A stretch of DNA of 64,000 nucleotides from Pseudomonas fluorescens (GCF_018614655.1 NZ_JAGGOG010000013.1:186001-250000); one strand, 5' to 3'. Positions 26,393 to 36,139 are shown, counted from the stretch's first letter. Notes: generated from the sequence alone by a model not told the origin. Numbers and translations: made by a program.

Positions 26393-27346
26393 ATGTCGGT
26401 ACGGATCGCAGTGATTGATGATTGGCAGAATGTCGCCAGCGGCGTGGTGGATTGGTCGGTGCTCGAGGCGGTGGGCCAGGTCAGCTTCCTTCATGACTAT
26501 CCGGCAGAGACCTCCACGATGATCGAGCGCTTGCAGCAGTTCGACGTCATTTGCCTGATGCGCGAGCGCAGCACGTTTGATCAGGCCCTGTTGCAGGGCT
26601 TGCCCAATCTGAAACTGCTGGTCACAGGCGGCATGCGCAACGCTGCCGTGGATATCCCGGCGGCCAAGGCCTTGGGCATCCAGGTGTGCGGTACCGACAG
26701 TTATAAGCAGGCGGCCCCGGAGCTGACCTGGGCATTGATCATGGCCTCCACCCGTAACCTGATGGCCGAAGCTAACTCCCTGCGTGCCGGGGAGTGGCAA
26801 CAAGGCCTGGGCGGTGACCTCTATGGCAAGACCTTGGGCATTCTTGGCCTGGGCAGCATTGGCCAACGTATTGCCCAATTCGGTAGGGTGTTCGGCATGC
26901 GGGTCATCGCCTGGAGCGAGAACCTCACGCCTGAACGTGCAACTGAGTCGGGGGTGACCTGGGTCAGCAAGCGCGAGCTGTTCGAACAGGCCGATGTGCT
27001 GTCGATTCACCTGGTGCTCAGTGATCGCAGCCGTGGGCTGGTAGACGCGCAAGCCCTGGGCTGGATGAAGCCCACGGCGCGATTGGTCAATACCGCGCGC
27101 GGACCTATTGTTGATGAGCCAGCCTTGATCGACGCGCTGGTCAGTGGGCGATTGGCGGGGGCGGCGCTGGATGTTTTTGATCAGGAGCCGTTGCCGGTCG
27201 ATCACCCGTTTCGGCAATTGGCCAATGTGTTGGCGACACCGCATGTAGGTTATGTCAGTGAGCAGAACTACCAGCAGTTCTATGCTCAGATGATTGAGGA
27301 TATCCAGGCTTGGGCCAGCGGTTTACCCATCCGATTGTTGGGCTGA
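26393..27346 (+). CDS. D-2-hydroxyacid dehydrogenase family protein
   Basis: A 317-residue NAD(P)-dependent dehydrogenase of the D-isomer-specific family, in the phosphoglycerate-dehydrogenase-like subgroup without ACT domains. The Rossmann motif GLGSIG is at 152-157. The catalytic triad is visible: Arg236 in VNTARGPIVDE, Glu265 in FDQEPLP and His284 in ATPHVGYV. It interconverts a 2-oxoacid and the D-2-hydroxyacid; the substrate is unknown. It is probably in an operon with the secreted hydrolase. The AT-rich palindromes at 27373-27403 follow its stop. Confidence 0.9.
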   Translation: MSVRIAVIDDWQNVASGVVDWSVLEAVGQVSFLHDYPAETSTMIERLQQFDVICLMRERSTFDQALLQGLPNLKLLVTGGMRNAAVDIPAAKALGIQVCGTDSYKQAAPELTWALIMASTRNLMAEANSLRAGEWQQGLGGDLYGKTLGILGLGSIGQRIAQFGRVFGMRVIAWSENLTPERATESGVTWVSKRELFEQADVLSIHLVLSDRSRGLVDAQALGWMKPTARLVNTARGPIVDEPALIDALVSGRLAGAALDVFDQEPLPVDHPFRQLANVLATPHVGYVSEQNYQQFYAQMIEDIQAWASGLPIRLLG

Positions 27347-27372
27347 TCCGTAGCAGAACCTATGAAACTATC

Positions 27373-27414
27373 GAGATATCTCTTTAAATACATGAGATAT
27401 CTCATTGTTTTTTA
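27373..27414 (+). terminator. Twin GAGATATCTC palindromes with T-run, possible terminator
   Basis: GAGATATCTC occurs at 27373-27382 and 27394-27403, each a perfect palindrome, exactly 21 bases apart. The two can also pair with each other as a 10-base-pair hairpin with an 11-base loop, followed by ATTGTTTTTT. A terminator for the dehydrogenase is the simplest reading; a paired operator is the alternative. Confidence 0.45.
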
Positions 27415-27952
27415 ACAAATTTAAACCCTTAACAAATGACATTGACTCCCACTTGCCTTCTCACCACGATCTGAACAATGTGCGCCAACGCACCATGATC
27501 GAGCACTCTGACCGGATGGTTCCCTCGTTGCACATAACCTGTGCTCCCTGTGGCTCTTAAATGAGGCGCAGGGTTTCTTTGGCGAGTAATCAAGCTATCG
27601 CCCCCGCTCGCCGCTGATCTCCCCACGTGAAAAAATTTTGTCCTACAAAAATCTCCAACACCCCTTACAGGCTCTGGGATCTGGCCTAGACTGATGACTG
27701 ATGGGTTCCAATCAAAACAAAAAGCCCCGCAAAAAATCGAAACTTTCGAACTCTGCCGTAGGTCAGGTTTAAGGTAAGGCGAGCGCAGCCGGGTCATCCC
27801 GAATGCCCGTCTATCCACTCAAATCAAGACTCCAGCGCAACTGGCATAAGGCTTGCCAGTCTGTGTAGCGCTTGTGCGCCTGGCCGCAGGATGCGGTCAA
27901 CCCTCGTTGATGGCAGCAAGCCATTAACCGACCAATAAAATGGGAGAGAACT
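27415..27952. other. Long intergenic region upstream of glgA
   Basis: The region is 538 bases without an acceptable gene; a 129-codon minus-strand frame (27818-27429) has no RBS and biased, unprotein-like composition. It contains a possible sigma-54 promoter at 27842-27857 and the glgA RBS (GGGAGAG, about 27942-27948). The remainder may be a dispersed intergenic sequence or a long leader. Confidence 0.4.
27842..27857 (+). promoter_or_regulatory. Sigma-54-like promoter upstream of glgA
   Basis: TGGCATAAGGCTTGCC matches the RpoN consensus TGGCAYR-N4-TTGCW except for the last base, with the required GG-N10-GC spacing. It lies about 96 bases before the glgA start. It is also a short inverted repeat (TGGCA/TGCCA), so it could be an operator instead. 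Confidence 0.3.
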
Positions 27953-29509
27953 ATGATCAGTGCTGCCGTAGATACTCAGGGAGAGCGTTTCAGTCAGCCA
28001 GTTGGCGGGCCGACTTCATTGGCGGACATTCCCAACACGGTACGGCCGGTCTCCACCCCGAACCCTAACCGTAAGAAAGTGCTATTTGTGACGTCGGAAC
28101 TGGCTGATCTGGTGAAAACCGGTGGCCTGGGTGACGTTTCCGCCGCCCTGCCGCGGGCCATGGCCCATCTTCATGATGTACGCGTGCTGATCCCCGGCTA
28201 TCCGCAGGTACTGGACAGCGACAACCCCATTCATATTATCGGCGAGCTGGGTGGCCATGCCGCGTTGCCACCGTGCAAGATCGGGCGCATGGACCTCAAG
28301 GATGGCCTGGTCATCTACGTGTTGATCTGCCCCGAACTGTATGAGCGCGAAGGCACACCCTACGGCGCCAACAACGGTCGCGACTGGCCGGACAACCATA
28401 TTCGCTTCGCCCGCCTGGGCCTGGCCGCGGCCGACATTGCCGCCAACCTGGCGCAAATCCACTGGTGCCCGGACCTGGTGCACGCCCATGATTGGCCTGC
28501 CGGCCTGGCTCCGGCCTATATGCACTGGCGTGGGTCGCGCACGCCCACCCTGTTCACCATTCATAACCTGGCCTACCAAGGCGTGGTCAGTCTTGCCTCA
28601 TGCCCGGAGCTGGGTATCCCCGAACATGCCCTGCAACAGGAAGGCATGGAGTTCTACGGCAAGCTGTCGTTCCTGAAAGCCGGCATGGCCTATTCCAGCC
28701 ACATCACTACTGTGAGCGCCACCTACGCCCAGGAAATCACCACCCCGGAGTTCGGCTGCGGCCTGGATGGTTTTCTAGCCAGCAAGACCCAGCAGGGTTT
28801 GCTCAGCGGTATTCCCAACGGCATTGATGAGAGTTGGGAGTCGTCCACCGACCCGCACCTGACCCACTCGTTCAACATTGGTGATTGGGAAGGCAAGGCA
28901 GTCAACGCGGCCCATGTACGCAATCTGTTTGGCCTGCATGACTCCACCGGCCCGCTGTTCGCGGTGGTCTCGCGGCTGGTCTATCAGAAAGGCCTGGACC
29001 TGACCGAGGCGGTGGCCAGCTTTATCGTTGAATCCGGCGGCCAGATCGCGATCATCGGTCGTGGTGAGCCTGAAGAAGAGCAGGCCATGCGCGCCCTCGC
29101 CTTACGCTTTCCCGGGCAGATTGGCGTACGCATCGGCTTCAACGAAACCGACGCTCGCCGCATGTTCGCCGGCAGCGACTTCCTGTTGATGCCATCGCGC
29201 TATGAACCCTGCGGCTTGAGCCAGATGTATGCCCAACGCTTCGGCTCGTTGCCGGTCGCCCGCAATACCGGGGGCCTGGCGGACACCATCGAGGATGGCG
29301 TCACCGGCTTCCTGTTTGATGAATCTACAGTCGAGAGTTACGAGGCGGCGCTGAGGCGTGCGTTCAAGGTCTTCGCCTTCCCGGGCCTGCTCAACGCCAT
29401 GCGTTGCCGGGCCATGGCTGCACCGTTCAACTGGTGTCAGGCGGTGGAACCCTACGCCGAACTTTACGAACAACTGGTGGCGAAAGCGCTGGGAAAATCT
29501 GCGAAATAG
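27953..29509 (+). CDS. glgA: Glycogen synthase (ADP/UDP-glucose type)
   Basis: A GT5 glucosyltransferase of 518 residues that elongates alpha-1,4-glucan. The nucleotide-sugar-binding motif KTGGLGDV is at 55-62. Other landmarks are HAHDWPAGLAP, FTIHNLAYQG, GIPNGID, VVSRLVYQKGLDL and the C-terminal SRYEPCGLSQMYAQRFGSLP with the nearby TGGLADTI. About 41 residues precede the usual KKVLFVTSE start, a low-complexity extension absent from most GlgA proteins (about 477). The RBS GGGAGAG supports ATG 27953. It heads the treZ-malQ-treY run. No glgC is in the window, which fits Pseudomonas loci where the donor supply is encoded elsewhere. Confidence 0.93.
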   Translation: MISAAVDTQGERFSQPVGGPTSLADIPNTVRPVSTPNPNRKKVLFVTSELADLVKTGGLGDVSAALPRAMAHLHDVRVLIPGYPQVLDSDNPIHIIGELGGHAALPPCKIGRMDLKDGLVIYVLICPELYEREGTPYGANNGRDWPDNHIRFARLGLAAADIAANLAQIHWCPDLVHAHDWPAGLAPAYMHWRGSRTPTLFTIHNLAYQGVVSLASCPELGIPEHALQQEGMEFYGKLSFLKAGMAYSSHITTVSATYAQEITTPEFGCGLDGFLASKTQQGLLSGIPNGIDESWESSTDPHLTHSFNIGDWEGKAVNAAHVRNLFGLHDSTGPLFAVVSRLVYQKGLDLTEAVASFIVESGGQIAIIGRGEPEEEQAMRALALRFPGQIGVRIGFNETDARRMFAGSDFLLMPSRYEPCGLSQMYAQRFGSLPVARNTGGLADTIEDGVTGFLFDESTVESYEAALRRAFKVFAFPGLLNAMRCRAMAAPFNWCQAVEPYAELYEQLVAKALGKSAK

Positions 29510-29527
29510 GAAAAGAGGTCTGCATAG

Positions 29528-31273
29528 ATGCCGTTACGGACTTTGGAAGCCCGGCCCCACGGCGCAATCATGCTGGACGCGGAACACACCCGTTTCGCCT
29601 TGTGGGCGCCCGATGCGCTTTACGTAAGCGTTGAGTTTGAAGAAGGCAAGTCAGTGGCCATGCTGCCCCAGGCAGATGGCTGGTTTGTGGTGCAGCTACG
29701 CTGCCCGGCGGGGGCTCGCTACCGCTACAACATCGACGGTGAACGAGAGGTTCCCGACCCGGCTTCCCGGGCCCAGGCCACGGACGTCCATGGTTTCAGC
29801 GTGGTGGTCGATCCCTCGGCCTACCACTGGCAGCACAGCGCCTGGCGCGGGCGGCCATGGCACGAGGCGGTGATTTATGAGCTGCATGTCGGCGCGCTGG
29901 GAGGCTATGCCGAAGTCGAGCGACAACTGCCGCGCCTGGCCGAGTTGGGCATCACAGCCATCGAACTGATGCCCCTGGCGCAATTCCCCGGCGAGCGCAA
30001 TTGGGGTTATGACGGGGTCCTGCCCTATGCGCCGCACACGAGCTACGGTGCCCCCGAGCAGTTGAAACAACTGATCGACCGTGCGCACCACCATGGCCTC
30101 GCGGTGATGCTCGATGTGGTCTACAACCACTTCGGCCCCGACGGCAACTACCTCGGCCAATACGCCAAGGACTTCTTTCGCGAAGACACCCACACGCCCT
30201 GGGGTGCCGGTATCGATTTTCGTCGACGGCCAGTAAGGGACTTTTTTATCGATAACGCCCTGATGTGGCTGGTGGACTACCGCTTTGACGGCCTGCGCCT
30301 GGATGCTGTCCACGCCATCAACGATCCCGAATTCCTCCAGGGGCTGGCACAACGGGTGCGCCAACAGGTAGATCCGGGGCGCCACATCTGGCTGGTACTG
30401 GAAAACGAATTCAACCAGGCCAGCCTTCTGGAGCATGGCTTCGACGCCCAATGGAACGACGACGGGCACAACGCCTTGCACGTGTTACTGACTGGTGAAA
30501 CCGATGCCTACTACGCCGACTTCGCACAAGACCCCACCGGCAAACTGGCACGCTGCCTGAGTGAAGGCTTTGTCTACCAAGGCCACACTACTCGCCACGG
30601 CAGCGAACGCGGGGAACCCAGCGGACACTTGTCGCCGAGCGCTTTTGTGCTGTTCCTGCAGAACCATGACCAGATAGGCAACCGGGCCTTGGGGGAGCGC
30701 CTGCATCAACTCTGCTCGCCTGAGGCCTTGAATGCCGCGACAACGTTGCTGCTGCTGTCGCCGATGATCCCGCTGATGTTCATGGGTGATGAGCTCAACG
30801 CAGAGGAACCCTTTCTGTTCTTTACTGACCACCACGGTGAATTGGCTGAGGCCGTACGTGAGGGGCGGCGCAACGAATTTGCCGAGTTTGCTGCCTTTAC
30901 CGACCCCGAACGGCGTGAACACATCCCGGACCCCAATGCCCTGACCACGTTCCGCCAGTCGATGCCGAGCCTGGCGGAGTACGCCAACACGTCGTTCTAT
31001 CGGCAGCTGCTGAGCCTGCGTCATCAGCACATCGTGCCGCACCTGCCTGGCAGCGAGGCGCTGGGGGCGCGCGTACTGGGCGAAGGTGCGGTATCTGCCC
31101 GCTGGCGGCTGGGCAACGGTAGCCTGCTGCAAATCGACCTCAACCTCAGCGCCGCCACCTTTGATCATCCGGCAGCCGGGCGCACCCTATTCGTGACCCC
31201 GACCACTGCCGCCCCGACATTGGCGCCTTTCAGCGCCCGCGTCAGCCTGTCCCTTACTGGAGAGCACCCTTGA
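29528..31273 (+). CDS. treZ: Malto-oligosyltrehalose trehalohydrolase
   Basis: A GH13 enzyme of 581 residues that releases free trehalose from maltooligosyl-trehalose. An N-terminal carbohydrate-binding-like domain (FALWAPDALYVSVEF, 23-37) precedes the barrel. Catalytic residues are visible: nucleophile Asp259 in GLRLDAVH, acid/base Glu292 in LVLENEFNQ, and the transition-state stabiliser region QNHDQIGNR (378-386). The C-terminal domain starts near 500. It follows glgA by 18 bases with AGAGG as RBS. The stop overlaps the TTG start of malQ (TTGA), so the genes are translationally coupled. Confidence 0.95.
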   Translation: MPLRTLEARPHGAIMLDAEHTRFALWAPDALYVSVEFEEGKSVAMLPQADGWFVVQLRCPAGARYRYNIDGEREVPDPASRAQATDVHGFSVVVDPSAYHWQHSAWRGRPWHEAVIYELHVGALGGYAEVERQLPRLAELGITAIELMPLAQFPGERNWGYDGVLPYAPHTSYGAPEQLKQLIDRAHHHGLAVMLDVVYNHFGPDGNYLGQYAKDFFREDTHTPWGAGIDFRRRPVRDFFIDNALMWLVDYRFDGLRLDAVHAINDPEFLQGLAQRVRQQVDPGRHIWLVLENEFNQASLLEHGFDAQWNDDGHNALHVLLTGETDAYYADFAQDPTGKLARCLSEGFVYQGHTTRHGSERGEPSGHLSPSAFVLFLQNHDQIGNRALGERLHQLCSPEALNAATTLLLLSPMIPLMFMGDELNAEEPFLFFTDHHGELAEAVREGRRNEFAEFAAFTDPERREHIPDPNALTTFRQSMPSLAEYANTSFYRQLLSLRHQHIVPHLPGSEALGARVLGEGAVSARWRLGNGSLLQIDLNLSAATFDHPAAGRTLFVTPTTAAPTLAPFSARVSLSLTGEHP

Positions 31274-33351
31274 GCGAAGCGCAATTGGAACTACTCGCCA
31301 GCCGTGCGGGCCTGGCCGTCGACTGGATCGACGCCAACGGCCGCCCACAACACGTCACGGCCGACGCCCTGCGCGCCGTGCTCAAAGGCCTGGGCCATCC
31401 GGCCGACAGCGATGCCGCCATCGAATCCAGCCTGCAAGACCTTGAACGTGTGCAGCAAGACAAGCACTTGCCACCGCTGATGACTGTCGACAACGGCGCC
31501 GGGTTGGACCTGGCACACTTTTTCGCCCCCGGCACGCCGTGCCAGATCCACCTGGAAGACGGCAGCGTGCTGGACCTCAGCCTGGATGCCAACGCCACCC
31601 TCCCGGGATCGATTCCGGTGGGTTACCAGCACGTGCATATCGCCGACCAGCATTTCACCCTGGCGGTCGCCCCGACGCATTGCTACCGCGTTGACGAAGC
31701 CGTGGACACTCAGCCCGCCCGTGCTTGGGGCTTGAGCGCCCAGTTATATGCCCTGCGCCGCCCTGGCGATGGCGGCTTTGGCGACACCCAGGCCCTGGAA
31801 CATCTGGCCCGCGCCGCTGCCGAACGTGGCGCGCAGGCCCTGGCGATCAGCCCGATGCACGCGATGTTCAGCACCGATACCGAGCGCTACAGCCCCTACT
31901 CGCCCTCCAGCCGCCTGTTCCTCAATAGTCTTTATGCCTCCCCCGGCTGCATCCTCGGTGATCGGCTGGTACGCGACACTATCGAAGCCTGCGGCTTGGC
32001 CGATGAACGCCGGGAGCTGGAGCAACTGAGCCTGATCGACTGGCCGGCCGCGGCCCAGGCCAAACAACGCTTGCTGCGAGCGCTGTACAACGATTTTTGC
32101 CAGGGCAATCACCCGCAACACCCTGACTTCCTGAGTTTTCGTCAGGTCGGCGGCGAAGCCCTGGAAAACCACTGCCGCTTTGAAGCCGTGCAGGCGGAGC
32201 GTGCGGCCAACGGCGAAAGCCTTGACTGGCGGCACTGGCCCGAAGCCTGGCGCGACCCTCGCAGCCCGGCGCTGGTGCAATTTGCCGAAGACCACGCGCA
32301 AGAGATCGGCTTCTTCGCATTCAGCCAATGGTTGATCGCCCGCTGCCTGGAGCGCGCCCAACAAGCGGCTCGCGGCAGCGGCATGGGCGTTGGCCTGATC
32401 GCCGACCTGGCAGTGGGCGCCGATGGCGGCGGCAGCCAGGCCTGGAGTCGCCAGGACGAATTGCTCGCAGACCTCACCGTGGGTGCTCCGCCGGACATTC
32501 TCAACCGTGCGGGTCAGGGCTGGGGGATTTCCGCATTCTCCCCTGAAGGCCTTCAACGCAATGGTTTCCGGGCATTTATCGAAATGCTGCGCGCCAATTT
32601 CGCCCATGCCGGCGGCTTGCGCATTGACCATGTGATGGGGCTGCAACGGCTGTGGGTGATTCCCATGGGTGCCTCGCCTCGGGAAGGCGCGTACCTGTAT
32701 TACCCGGTGGATGACCTGCTGCGCTTGCTGGCTCTGGAGTCGAGCCGCCATCAGGCCATTGTGTTGGGCGAAGACCTGGGCACCGTGCCCGACGGCCTGC
32801 GGGAAAAACTCATCGCCCGCTCGATTCTCGGCATGCGCGTCTTGCTGTTCGAACAGGAACACGGCCACTTCAAGCCGATCCTCGACTGGCCGGACAACGC
32901 CCTGGCCACCACCAGCACCCATGACTTGCCCACCCTCAATGGTTGGTGGCACAGCCGCGATATTGAATGGAACATACAGCTGGGATTGATTGACGGGCCG
33001 ACTGTTGAGCACTGGAGCGAACATCGCCTTCGGGAACGCCAGGCACTGCGCCAGGCCTTGAGCCAGGACCCACAGAACTTCCGCGATGAAATTCGTAACG
33101 AAACCGACCACGTCCTCGACGCCAGCATCCGCTATCTGGGCCACACCCGCGCACCGCTGGTGCTGTTGCCGCTGGAAGATGCCCTGGGCGTAGAAGAACA
33201 AGCCAACCTCCCCGGCACCACCGACACTCACCCGAATTGGCGCCGCCGCTTTGCGGGAAACGCCAGCACCTTGCTCGACGACGAAAACGCTGCCCGGCGC
33301 GTGGAGTTGCTCGCGGTCGCCCGCCTGCAAGCCCATGAGCGTGACCAATGA
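31270..33351 (+). CDS. malQ: 4-alpha-glucanotransferase (amylomaltase)
   Basis: A GH77 disproportionating enzyme of 693 residues that transfers maltodextrin segments. Catalytic residues: Asp453 in LRIDHVMGLQRLW, Glu501 in VLGEDLGTVP and Asp552 in TSTHDLPT. SPYSPSSRLFLN (209-220) is the conserved early barrel motif. The start is TTG 31270, overlapping the treZ stop as TTGA; it begins MSEAQLELLASRAG, which fits the family. The stop overlaps treY (ATGA). In this operon it probably resizes glucan chains for TreY and GlgE products. Confidence 0.94.
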   Translation: MSEAQLELLASRAGLAVDWIDANGRPQHVTADALRAVLKGLGHPADSDAAIESSLQDLERVQQDKHLPPLMTVDNGAGLDLAHFFAPGTPCQIHLEDGSVLDLSLDANATLPGSIPVGYQHVHIADQHFTLAVAPTHCYRVDEAVDTQPARAWGLSAQLYALRRPGDGGFGDTQALEHLARAAAERGAQALAISPMHAMFSTDTERYSPYSPSSRLFLNSLYASPGCILGDRLVRDTIEACGLADERRELEQLSLIDWPAAAQAKQRLLRALYNDFCQGNHPQHPDFLSFRQVGGEALENHCRFEAVQAERAANGESLDWRHWPEAWRDPRSPALVQFAEDHAQEIGFFAFSQWLIARCLERAQQAARGSGMGVGLIADLAVGADGGGSQAWSRQDELLADLTVGAPPDILNRAGQGWGISAFSPEGLQRNGFRAFIEMLRANFAHAGGLRIDHVMGLQRLWVIPMGASPREGAYLYYPVDDLLRLLALESSRHQAIVLGEDLGTVPDGLREKLIARSILGMRVLLFEQEHGHFKPILDWPDNALATTSTHDLPTLNGWWHSRDIEWNIQLGLIDGPTVEHWSEHRLRERQALRQALSQDPQNFRDEIRNETDHVLDASIRYLGHTRAPLVLLPLEDALGVEEQANLPGTTDTHPNWRRRFAGNASTLLDDENAARRVELLAVARLQAHERDQ

Positions 33352-36116
33352 AGGCGTCGATCCTCAGGGCGACCCAGCGCCTGCAATTTCATCGAGGGTT
33401 CACCCTGGATGACGCGGTGCCGTTGGTGCCCTACTTCGCCCAGCTAGGCATCAGCCACCTGTATGCCTCGCCGCTGCTCAGCGCTCGCGCCGGTTCCATG
33501 CACGGCTACGATGTGGTCGACCCCACCAGCGTCAACCCGGAGCTGGGCGGTGAAGCGGCTTTGCGCCGACTGGTGGCCGCGTTGCGTGAGCACGACATGG
33601 GGCTGATCCTCGATATCGTCTCCAACCATATGGCGGTGGGCGGTGCCGATAACCCTTGGTGGCTGGACCTGCTGGAATGGGGCCGCTTGAGTCCCTACAG
33701 CGAGTTCTTCGACATTCAGTGGCATTCACCGGACCCGCTGCTCAAGGGCCAGTTGCTGATGCCTTTCCTGGGCAGCGACTACGGGCAAGCGCTGCAAACC
33801 GGCAGCATCGCGCTGCGCTTCGAGCCGCAGCAAGGCGGTTTTTTCATCGAGCATTACGAACACCGCTTCCCCATCAACCCCAGCGACTACGGCGACATCC
33901 TGCGCCCTTACGACCCCCTCAAGGCCCTGGCCGACGACTTCAGCAGCCTCGCCTACCATCCGGACGCCTACCTCCAGGCCGCGAGTCTGAAACAACAACT
34001 GGTTGCGCGCGCGCAAGATCCCGCCACCCTCGCCGCCATCAAACACAGCCTCAGCCTCTACGATTCCCGCCAGCCAGAAGGCTTCACGCGCCTGCATCAC
34101 CTGCTGGAACAACAAAGCTACCGCCTGGCCAGTTGGCGCACGGCGGCGGATGACATCAACTGGCGACGCTTCTTCGACGTCAACGAGCTGGGCGGCCTGC
34201 GGGTGGAACGCAGCGCGGTGTTCGAGGCCACCCACGGCAAGATCTTCCAGCTGATCAGCGAGGGCCTGGTGGACGGCCTGCGCATCGACCATATCGACGG
34301 TCTGGCCGACCCTAGAGGTTACTGCCGCAAGCTGCGGCGCCGGGTGGACTCACTGGCGCCCGGGCGGCACCTGCCGATCTTTGTCGAAAAGATCCTGGGT
34401 GAAGGTGAAACCCTGCGCGAAGACTGGCGTGTGGATGGCACCACCGGCTACGAATTCATGAACCAGCTGTCATTGCTGCAACACGACCCCGCAGGTTTTG
34501 CGCCGCTGGCCAAGCTGTGGACGGATCATACCGAACGCCCTTCAGCCTTTATCGAGGAAGCGTGGCTGGCCCGCCAGCAGGTCCTCAACGGCTCCCTGGC
34601 CGGCGACTTTGAAAGCGTCGCTCAGGCCCTGCTGCAAGTGGCCCGGGACGATGTCATGAGCCGTGACCTGACCCTGGGCGCGATTCGTCGGGCCTTGCAG
34701 GAACTGATCGTGCATTTCCCGGTGTATCGCACCTATATCAGCGCCCGGGGCCGCAGCGACCGGGACGACGTATTTTTCCTGCAGGCCCTGGCCGGTGCCC
34801 GCAGTACCTTGGGCGAAGCCGACTGGCCGGTGCTCGATTACCTGGAGCAGTGGCTCGGCGGCGAGCCTTGGCGCAAGCGGCCATTGGGCCGTGAGCGCAA
34901 AATCCTCAAGCACGCCTGCGTGCGCTTCCAGCAACTGACCTCGCCGGCCGCCGCCAAGGCCGTTGAAGATACCGCGTTCTATCGCTCGGGGGTGTTGCTG
35001 TCACGCAACGATGTCGGGTTCAGCACCGAACAATTCAGTGCTCCCCTGACCGAGTTCCACGCCGCCAACCAACAGCGCCTGCGCACCTTTCCCGACAACC
35101 TGCTGGCCAACGCCACCCATGACCACAAGCGCGGCGAAGACACGCGCGCACGCCTGGCGGTACTCAGTGAATGCGCCGACTGGTATGCCAAACAGGTGGC
35201 GCACTGGCGTACCCTGGCCACGCACCTGCGCAGTGACACCAGCACGCCCTCGGCAGGCGATGAGCTGATCCTCTATCAAGTGCTGCTGGGCAGTTGGCCG
35301 CTGGGCCTGCTCAGTGATGACACCGAGGCGCTGGGCAACTATCACCAGCGTCTATGGCAGTGGCAACAAAAGGCCCTGCGCGAAGCCAAGCTGCACAGCA
35401 GTTGGAGCGCGCCGAACGAACTGTACGAGCAAGGTGTAGAGGCGTTCCTCCGGCGGCTATTGCTCGACGACCAAGGCCTGGCGTTGCGCATGGCTCTCGG
35501 CACCGCCGCCCAGGCCATCGCCCCGGCCGGTGCACTGAATGGCCTGGCGCAATCCTTGCTTCGCCTCACCGTACCGGGGGTGCCGGATGTGTATCAGGGG
35601 AATGAGTTCTGGGACTTCAGCCTGGTGGATCCGGACAACCGGCGGCCTGTGGATTTCAACGCCCGACAACAAGCGCTGGAATCCCCAGCCGGCATTGACG
35701 AACTGATGCTGCACTGGCGTGACGGGCGCATCAAGCAGGCGCTTATCGCCCAAGTGCTGAACCTGCGCAGGGAGCATCCGCAGGTATTTAGCCTGGGCAG
35801 CTACGAGCCTCTGGACGTTGTGGGCGAACACGCGGATCGAGTAGTCGCCTTCTGCCGTGAATATCAGGGCACACGCCTGTTGGTAGTCGTACCGCGCTGG
35901 CCCCATCACCTGCTTGATAACGGTGTTTATCCGCAGGTTAACGCGCAGATGTGGGGCGATACCCGGGTCACATTACCGTTCGCCGCTCCAACGCAAAACT
36001 GGAAGGGACTTTTCCAAACAGGCGCAGTCACACCCAACAAGGAGCTGAAGATCAGCACTGCCCTGGGGGATTTCCCGGTCAACGTCTTTATCAATCCTGA
36101 TCATCAAGAAAGCTGA
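33348..36116 (+). CDS. treY: Malto-oligosyltrehalose synthase
   Basis: A GH13 intramolecular transglucosylase of 922 residues that converts the reducing-end alpha-1,4 bond of a glucan to the alpha,alpha-1,1 bond, giving the TreZ substrate. Opening motif TQRLQFHRGFTLDDA, then YASPLLSARAGSMHGYDVVD (39-58). Nucleophile Asp314 is in LRIDHIDGLADP and Glu347 in VEKIL. A long inserted helical region (about 370-640) is typical of TreY. The C-terminus contains LLRLTVPGVPDVYQGNEFWD. ATG 33348 overlaps the malQ stop. A DUF2934 gene begins 24 bases later. Confidence 0.95.
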   Translation: MKASILRATQRLQFHRGFTLDDAVPLVPYFAQLGISHLYASPLLSARAGSMHGYDVVDPTSVNPELGGEAALRRLVAALREHDMGLILDIVSNHMAVGGADNPWWLDLLEWGRLSPYSEFFDIQWHSPDPLLKGQLLMPFLGSDYGQALQTGSIALRFEPQQGGFFIEHYEHRFPINPSDYGDILRPYDPLKALADDFSSLAYHPDAYLQAASLKQQLVARAQDPATLAAIKHSLSLYDSRQPEGFTRLHHLLEQQSYRLASWRTAADDINWRRFFDVNELGGLRVERSAVFEATHGKIFQLISEGLVDGLRIDHIDGLADPRGYCRKLRRRVDSLAPGRHLPIFVEKILGEGETLREDWRVDGTTGYEFMNQLSLLQHDPAGFAPLAKLWTDHTERPSAFIEEAWLARQQVLNGSLAGDFESVAQALLQVARDDVMSRDLTLGAIRRALQELIVHFPVYRTYISARGRSDRDDVFFLQALAGARSTLGEADWPVLDYLEQWLGGEPWRKRPLGRERKILKHACVRFQQLTSPAAAKAVEDTAFYRSGVLLSRNDVGFSTEQFSAPLTEFHAANQQRLRTFPDNLLANATHDHKRGEDTRARLAVLSECADWYAKQVAHWRTLATHLRSDTSTPSAGDELILYQVLLGSWPLGLLSDDTEALGNYHQRLWQWQQKALREAKLHSSWSAPNELYEQGVEAFLRRLLLDDQGLALRMALGTAAQAIAPAGALNGLAQSLLRLTVPGVPDVYQGNEFWDFSLVDPDNRRPVDFNARQQALESPAGIDELMLHWRDGRIKQALIAQVLNLRREHPQVFSLGSYEPLDVVGEHADRVVAFCREYQGTRLLVVVPRWPHHLLDNGVYPQVNAQMWGDTRVTLPFAAPTQNWKGLFQTGAVTPNKELKISTALGDFPVNVFINPDHQES

Positions 36117-36139
36117 AATTTTCTCTGAGGAGCAATGCG

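Noticed and set aside
27429..27818. 129-codon minus-strand frame upstream of glgA
   Set aside because: No RBS and skewed composition; treated as unexplained non-coding DNA.
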